Origin: CAZMUD01 sp964569715
GTDB taxonomy: Bacteria; Chloroflexota; Dehalococcoidia; Dehalococcoidales; UBA2162
Reading direction: 5' to 3'
Assembly (NCBI GenBank): GCA_964569715.1
Contig: CAZMUD010000029.1
Location: 1-14,284, forward strand
Length of the DNA: 14,284 nt
The notes beneath the pieces were generated by a model. It was not told the DNA's origin. It did no database searches and saw only the letters and a program-made list of their open reading frames with translations. The translations under genes were made by a program, and so were the position numbers. Positions 1-6,853 of the stretch are shown piece by piece (positions within the stretch are counted from its first letter, which is position 1; each line of letters starts with the position of its first letter).

Positions 1-80
1 GGGGACTAAGGGGGATTTAAAATCCCTCTCTATCTCCCTTTACGAAAGGGAGAAGTCCAGTCTCTGAGGGGGTGAGGTTA
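1..80. repeat. Diverged intergenic palindromic repeat (copy 1)
   Basis: Non-coding G- and C-rich sequence with an 8-bp perfect stem CTCCCTTT/AAAGGGAG at 34-41 and 45-52 (loop ACG). It is preceded by a GGGATTT/AAATCCC inverted repeat around 12-26 and followed by a G-rich tail, GAGGGGGTGAGGTTAG. The order C-rich arm, G-rich arm, G-rich tail resembles the clearer repeats near 10074, 11005 and 14060, but this copy lacks the GAA-loop hairpin and is more diverged. It may be truncated by the window edge. Confidence 0.5.
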
Positions 81-85
81 GTCCT

Positions 86-114
86 TTGCCAACATCAGAG
101 TCAGGTGATATAAT
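86..114 (+). promoter_or_regulatory. Sigma-70-type promoter of the glycolysis operon
   Basis: A -35 box TTGCCA (86-91), a 17-base spacer and a perfect -10 box TATAAT (109-114), preceded by an extended -10 TG (106-107). Transcription would start near 121, about 40 bases before the first ATG at 162. This is among the best-matching promoters in the window and probably drives the SLOG gene, eno and gap. A CTATACT direct repeat (117-123 and 140-146) lies in the leader, of unknown meaning. Confidence 0.75.
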
Positions 115-161
115 CGCTATACTAATTAAAGTAAGATAACTATACTTAAAGGACTCAAAAA

Positions 162-641
162 ATGTCAGAGAAAAGAAAGAAAACCGTCGCCGTTATTGGT
201 GGTAGTGAACCCTCACCAGAGGAAGCCAGGCTGGCTGAAGAGGTAGGTCGTGAGCTAGCCAAGCAAGGGGCTACCTTAGTCTGCGGCGGCTTGGGTGGGG
301 TTATGGAGGCAGCTTGCCGGGGCGCTAGCTCAAAGGGCGGAGTAACTATCGGCATTCTCCCCGGGGACAGCCCCAAGACAGCCAATCCCTACGTCCAGAT
401 TCCCATAGTTACCGGTATAGGCTATGCTAGAAATATCACTGTGGTCAAATCAGCCCAAGCTGTTATCGCTATTGGTGGCAGCTATGGCACCCTCTCCGAG
501 ATAGCTCACGCCCTGCAAAGTGATATCCCCGTTATCGGCTTGAATACCTGGGAGCTATCTAGAAATGGTCAGCAGGATAACTCAATTATCCCGGCCCAGA
601 ACCCGACCGAGGCAGTAAATAAAGCCCTTAATTTAATTTAA
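162..641 (+). CDS. SLOG/LOG-type nucleotide-binding protein (TIGR00725-like)
   Basis: A 159-residue soluble protein with a Rossmann-like fold of the SLOG superfamily (related to LOG and the DprA core). Visible motifs are the first strand with VIGGS (11-15), the glycine loop CGGLGGVMEA (41-50), TIGILPG (62-68) and the phosphate-binding GGSYGTLSEIA (105-115), which corresponds to the PGGxGTxxE motif of LOG proteins. Length fits the small TIGR00725-type family. The first proline of PGG is isoleucine here, so cytokinin-riboside phosphoribohydrolase activity should not be assumed; the substrate is unknown. The ATG follows AAAGGA (148-153) at good spacing. It is the first gene after the promoter at 86-114, with enolase starting 40 bases downstream, so co-transcription with glycolytic genes is likely. 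Confidence 0.8.
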   Translation: MSEKRKKTVAVIGGSEPSPEEARLAEEVGRELAKQGATLVCGGLGGVMEAACRGASSKGGVTIGILPGDSPKTANPYVQIPIVTGIGYARNITVVKSAQAVIAIGGSYGTLSEIAHALQSDIPVIGLNTWELSRNGQQDNSIIPAQNPTEAVNKALNLI

Positions 642-681
642 GACCAATAAGCCCCACCGTTTCAAACCACGGAGGGAAAAA

Positions 682-1980
682 GTGTCAACTATTATTAATG
701 TTAAAGCCAGAGAAATCCTGGACTCCAGGGGTAACCCAACAGTGGAGGTCGAGGTAGAGCTATCTGACGGCACAACAGGTCGGGCGGCGGTGCCCTCTGG
801 AGCCAGCACCGGCAAATATGAGGCGGTAGAACTCCGAGACGGGGGCTCCAGGTTTAATGGGCTTGGTGTGCTACATGCCGTAAACAATGTGAATCAAGAC
901 GTCGCCGCTGCCATAGTCGGAATGTCAGCCACCGACCAGTCAGCTATTGACCACAAACTAACCGAGCTTGACGGCACTGCCGACAAGTCACGCCTGGGAG
1001 CTAATGCCATCCTGGGAACATCACTAGCTGTAGCCCATGCGGCAGCCAACCTGACCCATACCCCTCTATACCACCACCTGGGTGGGTCCAGCACATATAC
1101 CCTGCCGCTACCGATGATGAACATCCTGAACGGGGGTAAGCACGCCGCCAATTCAACAGATTTCCAGGAGTTTATGGTAGTACCCGCCGGAGCCAGCAGC
1201 TTCCGCCACGCCCTGCAAACAGCTACTGAAATCTACCATTCCCTGAAAAGGGTGCTTCAGGACAAAGGACTGAATACCAATATCGGCGATGAGGGTGGCT
1301 TTGCCCCGTCCCTACCATCAAATAAAGAGGCAATAGAAGCAGTTTTATCAGCTATTGAAAAAGCAGGTTACCAGCCAGGTAAGGACTGCTTTATCGCCTT
1401 AGACCCGGCAGCCAGCGAATTCTATAAAGATGGTCAATATATCCTGTCCAGGGAAGGCGCTGCACTGAGCGCTAATGAAATGGCAGATTATTATGTCAAG
1501 TGGGCATCAATCTACCCTATTATCAGCCTTGAGGACGGAATGGCAGAGGATGACTGGGAAGGCTGGCAGCTACTGACTCAAAAATTGGGCAGCAAAATCC
1601 AGCTTGTTGGTGATGACCTCTACGCCACCAATGTAAACCGCTTAAGCAAGGGCATTAAGCTAAAAGCATCCAATTCCATTCTCATCAAACCCAATCAAAT
1701 TGGCACACTCACCGAGACAATAGCTGCCGTTCAGATGGCACAGCAGGCAGGCTGGACAGCGGTAGTAAGTCACCGCTCAGGCGAGACAGAAGATACTACC
1801 ATTGCTGACCTGGCCGTAGGACTGAATACGGGTCAGATTAAAGCCGGTGCCCCGTGCCGCTCAGAGCGCACTGCCAAGTATAACCGCCTCCTCAGAATAG
1901 AAGAGGAGCTAGGGCAAAGGGCCAGCTTTGCCGGCATAGGAGCATTCTACAACCTGAAGAGATTCAAGAAAGATGCCTGA
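682..1980 (+). CDS. eno: Enolase (phosphopyruvate hydratase)
   Basis: Cytoplasmic enzyme converting 2-phosphoglycerate to phosphoenolpyruvate. The 432 residues match the usual bacterial length. Signatures in order: N-terminal AREILDSRGNPTVEVE (9-24), the GAST loop (40-43), LPMMNILNGGKHA (143-155), QEF (162-164), GDEGGFAPS (202-210), Mg ligands D241, E284 (SLEDGMAEDDW) and D311 (GDDLYATN), catalytic-base lysine K336 in LIKPNQIGT, SHRSGETEDT (363-372) and K387 in GQIKAGAPCRSERTAKYNR. E204 is the expected catalytic glutamate. All key residues are present. Translation starts at GTG 682 behind GGAGGG (671-676). It follows the SLOG gene by 40 bases and precedes gap by 93 bases, giving a lower-glycolysis operon. 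Confidence 0.97.
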   Translation: MSTIINVKAREILDSRGNPTVEVEVELSDGTTGRAAVPSGASTGKYEAVELRDGGSRFNGLGVLHAVNNVNQDVAAAIVGMSATDQSAIDHKLTELDGTADKSRLGANAILGTSLAVAHAAANLTHTPLYHHLGGSSTYTLPLPMMNILNGGKHAANSTDFQEFMVVPAGASSFRHALQTATEIYHSLKRVLQDKGLNTNIGDEGGFAPSLPSNKEAIEAVLSAIEKAGYQPGKDCFIALDPAASEFYKDGQYILSREGAALSANEMADYYVKWASIYPIISLEDGMAEDDWEGWQLLTQKLGSKIQLVGDDLYATNVNRLSKGIKLKASNSILIKPNQIGTLTETIAAVQMAQQAGWTAVVSHRSGETEDTTIADLAVGLNTGQIKAGAPCRSERTAKYNRLLRIEEELGQRASFAGIGAFYNLKRFKKDA

Positions 1981-2073
1981 GATTATACCGGGTATTTACC
2001 AGCAAATTAGGTCTAAGAATCTTGTTTCCAGTCTATGTTCCTTCACAAGCAAAAATCACTAAGGAGGCATAAA

Positions 2074-3087
2074 ATGACAACCAAAATCGGCATTAATGGC
2101 TTTGGGCGCGTGGGCAGGTTAACCCTCAGGGCAGCTATCCAATACCACAGTGGCAAACTGGAGGTAGCCGCGGTTAATGACCTTACCGATACCAAAACCA
2201 ACGCTCACCTATTAAAATGGGACAGCACCTACGGTCCCTATCCGGGTAAAGTAGAAGCCACTGAGAATTCAATCATTGTTGATGGTAAAACGATAAGGGT
2301 GCTCTCGGAACGTGACCCGGCTAACATCAGGTGGCAGGATTATGGCGTGGATATAGTAATAGAGTCAACCGGACTATTTACCGATGCCACCAAGGCAGCA
2401 GCCCACCTACAGGGTGGCGCCAAGAAGGTGCTTATTTCAGCCCCAGCCCATAATGAAGATATAACTGTTGTCCTCGGTGTCAATGAAGACCAGTATATCC
2501 CGGATAAGCACAACATTATATCCAATGCCTCCTGCACTACCAATTGCATTGCCCCGGTAGTCAAGGTATTGCACCAGAGCTTCGGAGTAAACAAGGGGTT
2601 AATGACCACCATTCACGCCTATACCAATGACCAGAGAATCCTGGATATGTTCCATAGAGACCTGCGCCGGGCCCGAACCGCAGCTATGAACATTATCCCT
2701 ACCACCACCGGTGCTGCCAGAGCAGTAACTCAGGTTATACCCGAACTCAAAGGCAGACTTCACGGATTAGCCTTCAGGATTCCGGTACCTACTGTCTCCG
2801 TTGTTGACTTCGTCACCGACCTAGACAAGGAGGTTACCATTGAACAAGTCAATCAAGCCTTTCAGGCAGCGGCTAAGGGACCTTTGTCCGGAATCCTAGA
2901 ATACTGTCAGGAGGAGTTGGTCAGCATGGACTTTAAGGGTAATCCGGCAAGCTCCATTGTTGATGCGCCTAGCACTATGGTCATCGCTGGCAATATGGTC
3001 AAGGTGCTCGCCTGGTATGACAATGAATGGGGCTATAGCTGCCGCTTAGCTGACCTCAGTGCTTATGTTGCCGATAAAGGATTATAG
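2074..3087 (+). CDS. gap: Glyceraldehyde-3-phosphate dehydrogenase, type I
   Basis: A 337-residue enzyme catalysing oxidative phosphorylation of glyceraldehyde-3-phosphate to 1,3-bisphosphoglycerate (reversible). The frame is open upstream to an ATG at 2035, but the start chosen is ATG 2074: it follows AAGGAGG (2061-2067) and begins with the canonical MTTKIGINGFGRVGR. Seen: dinucleotide-binding GINGFGRVGR (6-15), N35-D36 after the second strand (Asp favours NAD), the catalytic SNASCTTNC with C154, H181 in TIHAYTNDQ, TTTGAA, GRLHGLAFRIPVPTVSVVD and the C-terminal WYDNEWGYSCR. Phe in LAFRIP, where Met is common, is a minor deviation. Third gene of the glycolytic run, 93 bases after eno. No clear promoter was seen in that gap. 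Confidence 0.96.
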   Translation: MTTKIGINGFGRVGRLTLRAAIQYHSGKLEVAAVNDLTDTKTNAHLLKWDSTYGPYPGKVEATENSIIVDGKTIRVLSERDPANIRWQDYGVDIVIESTGLFTDATKAAAHLQGGAKKVLISAPAHNEDITVVLGVNEDQYIPDKHNIISNASCTTNCIAPVVKVLHQSFGVNKGLMTTIHAYTNDQRILDMFHRDLRRARTAAMNIIPTTTGAARAVTQVIPELKGRLHGLAFRIPVPTVSVVDFVTDLDKEVTIEQVNQAFQAAAKGPLSGILEYCQEELVSMDFKGNPASSIVDAPSTMVIAGNMVKVLAWYDNEWGYSCRLADLSAYVADKGL

Positions 3088-3122
3088 CCGACACCGGTCC
3101 ACTCGCACTACTAAATGGAAAA

Positions 3123-3152
3123 TTGACATTCTCTTATAAAGACACCTAAAAT
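3123..3152 (+). promoter_or_regulatory. Promoter of the first CetZ-like gene
   Basis: Perfect -35 TTGACA (3123-3128), an 18-base spacer and -10 TAAAAT (3147-3152). The start would fall near 3159, giving a leader of about 23 bases that contains the ribosome-binding site AAGGTGAG (3172-3179) before ATG 3182. The architecture closely parallels the promoter of the paralogue at 6798-6827 (same ATTGACATT core, same 18-base spacer), as expected if promoter and gene were duplicated together. Confidence 0.7.
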
Positions 3153-3181
3153 AGTATAGTTACCTAGCACAAAGGTGAGAA

Positions 3182-4351
3182 ATGAAATTAGTGGTTATAG
3201 GTCTCGGGCAATGTGGCGGCAGGATTGCCGATGAATTTGCCCGACTGAATAGAAAAGCACAGAGTCAGCGCGGAATTGAGATAGTTACCGGCGCCTTCGC
3301 TGTTAACACGGATATCGCTGATTTAAGTGGGCTACGCCGCATAAAGCCTGATTACCAGCACCGCATCCTCATCGGAGATCGAAAGACCGGTGGCCACGGC
3401 GTGGGTAAAATAAATGAACTGGGGGCTGAGGTAGCCAGAGAAGACGCTGACAAGCTTATAGATGCTATAAGAACAACCAAACGATTATCCGAGGCAGACG
3501 CCTTCTTACTTGTCGCTGGTGCTGCTGGCGGCACCGGCTCCGGAGCCATACCAATAATGACGCAATGCGTCAAGGAGCGCTTTTTAGATAAACCGGTATA
3601 TACTCTTATTGTCCTTCCCTTTGAGCATGAAGAGGAAACTGAGGAAAGAGCTATATACAACGCAGCCACCTGTCTTAAATCTGCCTACTTAGTGGCTGAT
3701 GCCGTAATCATTGTTGATAATCAAAGGTATATTAGTAAAGAGTCGTCGATTAGAAGCAACCTGAGCAATATTAACTCCCTGATAGCTGGGCCATTTTACA
3801 ACCTGCTCTGTGCCGGTGAAGAGAAAAAGCCCAAATACATCGGGGCAAAGTTACTCGATGCCGGTGATATAATACAGACCCTGCTAGGATGGACAGTAAT
3901 GGGCTATAGTAAATCGCACATTTCATTATTCAAATTTCTCTTCGAACGGACGCTCGACTTCAGGAAGAAGGTCTCCGAAACCCAAAAGGGAGTCCAAGCT
4001 ATGGACGAAGCCATAAGTAGGTTATCAGTCAAGTGCAACCCTGTAGATTCGAAGAGAGCCCTATATCTCATCTCGGCTCCGCCCAGGGAAATGAATGTGG
4101 ACCTGATTAAGGAACTCGGCATCTGTCTCAAGAATATGGCCCCAGAGGCTGTAATAAGGAGTGGCGATTACCCCAGGGATAGAGTCTCGCTGGATGTCTC
4201 TGTAATCCTGTCAGAACTTAGCGATGTAGCCAAAATCAGGAACTACTTTACCAAAACAATCGGCCTTATCTCTACTATTAAAAAGAGGCAAGAAGGAATA
4301 GATTACACAGCACTTGACGGTACCCTAAAGGATATACCCTCGTTACTATAA
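3182..4351 (+). CDS. CetZ/FtsZ-like tubulin-superfamily GTPase, copy 1
   Basis: A 389-residue tubulin-superfamily GTPase. Seen: nucleotide-binding T1 loop GLGQCGG (7-13), AVNTDIADLSGL (40-51), GHGVGKINELGAE (71-83), the tubulin signature GGTGSG (116-121), VLPFEHE (144-150), N160 in IYNAAT, and a T7-like loop DAGDIIQTL (226-234) carrying the Asp pair that would complete the GTPase site of the next subunit. GHGVG-NELGAE and the Dxx(D/E)IIxTL loop resemble haloarchaeal CetZ more than canonical FtsZ (family knowledge recalled, not searched). The protein ends in KDIPSLL after a variable linker. It has no ftsA neighbour, so it is unlikely to be the main division FtsZ. Its paralogue lies at 6854, about three quarters identical by eye, and the first 44 residues are the same. 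Confidence 0.87.
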   Translation: MKLVVIGLGQCGGRIADEFARLNRKAQSQRGIEIVTGAFAVNTDIADLSGLRRIKPDYQHRILIGDRKTGGHGVGKINELGAEVAREDADKLIDAIRTTKRLSEADAFLLVAGAAGGTGSGAIPIMTQCVKERFLDKPVYTLIVLPFEHEEETEERAIYNAATCLKSAYLVADAVIIVDNQRYISKESSIRSNLSNINSLIAGPFYNLLCAGEEKKPKYIGAKLLDAGDIIQTLLGWTVMGYSKSHISLFKFLFERTLDFRKKVSETQKGVQAMDEAISRLSVKCNPVDSKRALYLISAPPREMNVDLIKELGICLKNMAPEAVIRSGDYPRDRVSLDVSVILSELSDVAKIRNYFTKTIGLISTIKKRQEGIDYTALDGTLKDIPSLL

Positions 4352-4388
4352 GCCCTCATCAAGGAATGTACTTGCCCGAGTTCCCCTA

Positions 4389-4913
4389 TTATCTAATAAT
4401 CTTAGAATAGATTGCCCAAGCTTGCTCCACAGTCTCCTCACGGAGTTTCCAGGCTTTGGCTATAGTCTCGTCGCGGATTCTTAAGGCCTCAGCTACTGAC
4501 TCCTCATTGGACTTCTCAGCTTGCTCTCTAGCCTTCTGATAGGCATCTCTAGCTCTCCGTTCAGCCTCCTCACGAGCCTTTAAGGCTCGGGTTATAGTCC
4601 CATCACGAGCCTTTAAGGCTTGCCTGATACCCTCTTCACAAAGTTGGTTGGCTTGCTGTTCAGCCCTCACATAAGCCGCCGCCACTTGCTTTTCATTCTC
4701 CTTATAAATCCTCGCCACTTGCCGTTCAGCCTCCATATAGGCCGTGTAGGCTTTCTCAGCTTGCCCTAGAACTTCATCAAGCGGTTTCATGGTCAGCTCT
4801 TCAGCTTCTACAAGGGACTCCTCTACCTGTTCTTGAACCTCCTCAAGCGGTTTCATGGTCTGCTCTTCAGATTCCTCGCTGGTCTTTTTGGCTTGTTCCT
4901 TTGGATTTACCAC
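4389..4913 (-). CDS. Hendecad-repeat helical protein, 174 aa, unknown function
   Basis: No recognised family. The protein is highly charged, with no signal peptide or membrane segment and one cysteine (C92). The N-terminal part contains TMKPL(E/D)EV twice, at 19 and 41, exactly 22 residues apart. From residue 55 to the C-terminus (174) it is an uninterrupted series of eleven 11-residue units (the last lacks one residue), loosely A-x-x-A-(Y/R)-x-E-x-x-x-(Q/R). An 11/3 periodicity (3.67 residues per turn) is typical of amphipathic or slightly right-handed helical bundles such as LEA-group-3-like, apolipoprotein-like or phasin-like helices; none of these functions can be assigned. Start is GTG 4913, preceded on the minus strand by the strong site AAGGAGGTG. 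It lies 62 bases after the 550-aa coiled-coil gene with no clear promoter between, so they probably form an operon. It converges on the CetZ-like gene, 37 bases apart. Confidence 0.8.
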   Translation of the reverse strand: MVNPKEQAKKTSEESEEQTMKPLEEVQEQVEESLVEAEELTMKPLDEVLGQAEKAYTAYMEAERQVARIYKENEKQVAAAYVRAEQQANQLCEEGIRQALKARDGTITRALKAREEAERRARDAYQKAREQAEKSNEESVAEALRIRDETIAKAWKLREETVEQAWAIYSKIIR

Positions 4914-4975
4914 AGAACACCTCCTTTCGTCTGGGATTTCCTATTTCTCTTCGCCTAATCAGCCTCTCACTTAGG

Positions 4976-6628
4976 CTATTCCTCAGTTACCTCTGTCTCT
5001 TCTGCCGGGGGTTCCTCCTCAGCTTGCTTGACCTTCCTTGCTTCATACATTCTTGCCAGGAATTCTAACCGCGACTCAATTTTCCCTTTAGCCTCTCTGG
5101 GCTCTCCTTTCTTCTTTACAGCAGTTTCCTCAATTTTTTCAGCCCGGCTTGTCACCTCGTCTAAGGCCCCTATCGATAGCTTATCAGCCTCCTCGACCGG
5201 TTTACCGGTTACTTCAGCCCGGCTTATCGCTTTCTCGAAGGCTCTTATTGACGCCTCAGCCGCCTCCTTAGCCGCTTGTGTCGACGCCTCAGTAGCCTTC
5301 TTGACCGCTCTTATCGATGTCTCAGCCGTCTCCTTGGCCTGCTTGCTTATTTCCTCAGTCTTAATTATCGCCTCCTTGGAAGCTCTTACCGATGCCTCAA
5401 TCGCTTCCTTAGATGCTCTTACCGATGCCTCAACTGCTTCCTCGGCAACTTTAGCCAGTTCCTCAGCCGTCTCCTGGACCACCTTGCTTATTTCCTCAGC
5501 CTTGCTTATCGCCTCCTCAAAGGCTCTGGTTGATGTCTCGGCCACTTCCTTGGTCTGCTTACCTATTTCCTCGGCTCTACTTACCGCCTCCTGAGCGGCT
5601 TTCATCGATGCCTCAATCGCTTCCTTGGCAGCTCCAGCCGATACCTCAGCCACCTCTTTAGCCGTCCTGCTTATTTCCTCAGTCTTACTTACTGCTTCCT
5701 GGACAGCTGCGGCCGATGCCTCAGCTATCTCTTTAGCCTGCCAGCTCATTTCCTCAGCCCGGCTTAATCCTTCCCGGGAGGCTATAAGCGACGCCTCCGC
5801 CACCTCCTTAGCCTCCTTACTTACCCTCTCAGCCCTGCTTAACGCTTCTTGCGATGCTGTAGCTGATGCTTCCGACATCTCTTTGGCCTGCTGACTCATT
5901 TCCTCAGCCCGGCTTGACGCTTCCTGAGTAGCTCTGGCCGATTCCTCAACCGTTTCCTTGGTCAATATACTTATTTTTTCAGCCCGGCTTGACGCTTCCT
6001 GAGCGGCTCTGGTGGATGCCTCAGCCGCCTCCTTAGCCTCCTTACTTACTCTCTCAGCCTTGCTTATCGCCTCCTTGGCCGCTTTGGCTGATGTCTCAGC
6101 CGCCTGCTTGACTACCTTGCCAGTTTCCTCAGCCCGGCTTATCGCTTCCTTAGCTACCCAAGTTGACGCCTCAGCCGCCTCCTTGGCTGCCTTCCCTGTT
6201 TCTTCAGCCCGGCTTAACCCCCCCTGGGATGCTCTCAGTGAGGCCTCAGCTGCCTCCTTGGCCGCCTTGCCTATTTCCTCAGCCCTAGCTATCGCTTCCT
6301 CAAATCCTCTCGTCGACGCCTCAGCCGCCTCCTTGGGCACTCTGGCTGCTTCCTCAGCCATGCCTATCGCTTCCTGGGCTGCTTTTACAGACGCCTCAGC
6401 CTTACTTACCGCTTTCTGAGCTACCTTTGCCGACGCCTCGGCTGCCTCCTTCGCCTCCTTACTTACTCTCTCAGCCCTGCTTAGCACTTCCTGCGATGTT
6501 CTTGTTGAGGCCTCAGCTGCTTCCCTAGCCGCTTTACCCAGTCTCTCAGCTCTAGCTACCGCTTCCTCAAATACACCGATGCTGCTTTCCGCATCCTTTG
6601 AGAGTTCACGGGGTTCCTCACCAGCCAT
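4976..6628 (-). CDS. Long Ala/Glu-rich protein of 25-residue helical repeats
   Basis: About 550 residues, unknown function, predicted cytoplasmic extended helix or coiled coil with no signal or membrane segment. Residues 10-503 form about 17 units with consensus near KEAAEAS-x-RA-xx-EA-x-SRAEE-x-SK-x-A. Most units are exactly 25 residues; four are lengthened by 14, 11, 22 and 22. The C-terminal 47 residues are not repetitive (EPREAKGKIESRLEFLARMYEARKVK, then an acidic tail). The frame is open to a GTG at 6646, but I choose ATG 6628: it has GAGG 9 bases upstream, and the promoter -10 at 6649-6654 would put the transcript start downstream of that GTG. It is first of a two-gene minus-strand operon, divergent from CetZ-like copy 2. 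LEA-like, apolipoprotein-like or chemoreceptor-like matches by composition would be expected and uninformative. Confidence 0.83.
   Translation of the reverse strand: MAGEEPRELSKDAESSIGVFEEAVARAERLGKAAREAAEASTRTSQEVLSRAERVSKEAKEAAEASAKVAQKAVSKAEASVKAAQEAIGMAEEAARVPKEAAEASTRGFEEAIARAEEIGKAAKEAAEASLRASQGGLSRAEETGKAAKEAAEASTWVAKEAISRAEETGKVVKQAAETSAKAAKEAISKAERVSKEAKEAAEASTRAAQEASSRAEKISILTKETVEESARATQEASSRAEEMSQQAKEMSEASATASQEALSRAERVSKEAKEVAEASLIASREGLSRAEEMSWQAKEIAEASAAAVQEAVSKTEEISRTAKEVAEVSAGAAKEAIEASMKAAQEAVSRAEEIGKQTKEVAETSTRAFEEAISKAEEISKVVQETAEELAKVAEEAVEASVRASKEAIEASVRASKEAIIKTEEISKQAKETAETSIRAVKKATEASTQAAKEAAEASIRAFEKAISRAEVTGKPVEEADKLSIGALDEVTSRAEKIEETAVKKKGEPREAKGKIESRLEFLARMYEARKVKQAEEEPPAEETEVTEE
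5120..6601 (-). repeat. Tandem imperfect 75-bp coding repeats
   Basis: The DNA encoding the 25-residue units of the long helical protein is an imperfect 75-bp tandem array of about 17 units. Longer units carry 33-, 42- or 66-bp insertions, always a multiple of 11 or 7 codons. A word like AGCCCGGCTT (SRAE on the other strand) recurs through the array. Units are diverged, so this is an old array rather than a recent slippage product. Confidence 0.8.
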
Positions 6629-6648
6629 CCTATAGTACCTCTCCACTC

Positions 6649-6677
6649 ATTTTAGTATAGGTTCTTTAGTTTTTCAA
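6649..6677 (-). promoter_or_regulatory. Promoter of the coiled-coil operon
   Basis: Read on the minus strand: -35 TTGAAA (6677-6672), a 17-base spacer and -10 TAAAAT (6654-6649). The start would fall near 6642, leaving a short leader of about 14 bases that includes the ribosome-binding site GAGG and ends at ATG 6628. It is divergent from the promoter at 6798. Confidence 0.65.
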
Positions 6678-6707
6678 TAGCCCTTCTTTATTTATTCCCT
6701 AATCATA

Positions 6708-6747
6708 CAATACTTGTTTGCCCTCTTCAATACCCGTCTGCCCCCTT
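6708..6747. repeat. Two 20-bp direct repeats in the divergent intergenic region
   Basis: Two adjacent 20-bp units, 6708-6727 and 6728-6747, both starting CAATAC and ending in CTT, matching at 16 of 20 positions; all four differences are T to C. They sit about 30 bases upstream of the minus-strand -35 and 50 bases upstream of the plus-strand -35 at 6798, a plausible place for a shared regulator site. Function is inferred only from position. Confidence 0.5.
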
Positions 6748-6797
6748 TACTATTTTACAATTTACCCTGGCTCCACCACTCCATGATGACGAAAGGA

Positions 6798-6827
6798 TTG
6801 ACATTATCGCAGGAGTGTGTTTACAAT
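6798..6827 (+). promoter_or_regulatory. Promoter of the second CetZ-like gene
   Basis: Perfect -35 TTGACA (6798-6803), an 18-base spacer and -10 TACAAT (6822-6827). Predicted start is near 6834, followed by the leader with AGAGGTGAG (6843-6851) before ATG 6854. Layout is almost the same as for copy 1 at 3123-3152. Confidence 0.7.
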
Positions 6828-6853
6828 AGCATAAGTCTAGTGAGAGGTGAGAA

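Noticed and set aside
2035..2073. Longer gap start at ATG 2035 (13 extra residues)
   Set aside because: The extra residues are not GAPDH-like, while ATG 2074 has AAGGAGG at ideal spacing and begins with the conserved N-terminus.
5028..6419. Long plus-strand open frames opposite the helical-repeat gene (Ser/Ala/Leu-rich proteins at 5028-5594, 5625-5894 and 6012-6419)
   Set aside because: They are antisense shadows of a stop-poor repetitive GCN/GAR-rich coding strand, have no ribosome-binding sites, and the minus frame has a promoter, start and consistent 25-residue periodicity.
6629..6646. GTG 6646 start for the long helical protein
   Set aside because: It has no ribosome-binding site and lies at or before the predicted transcript start; ATG 6628 has GAGG in a good position.
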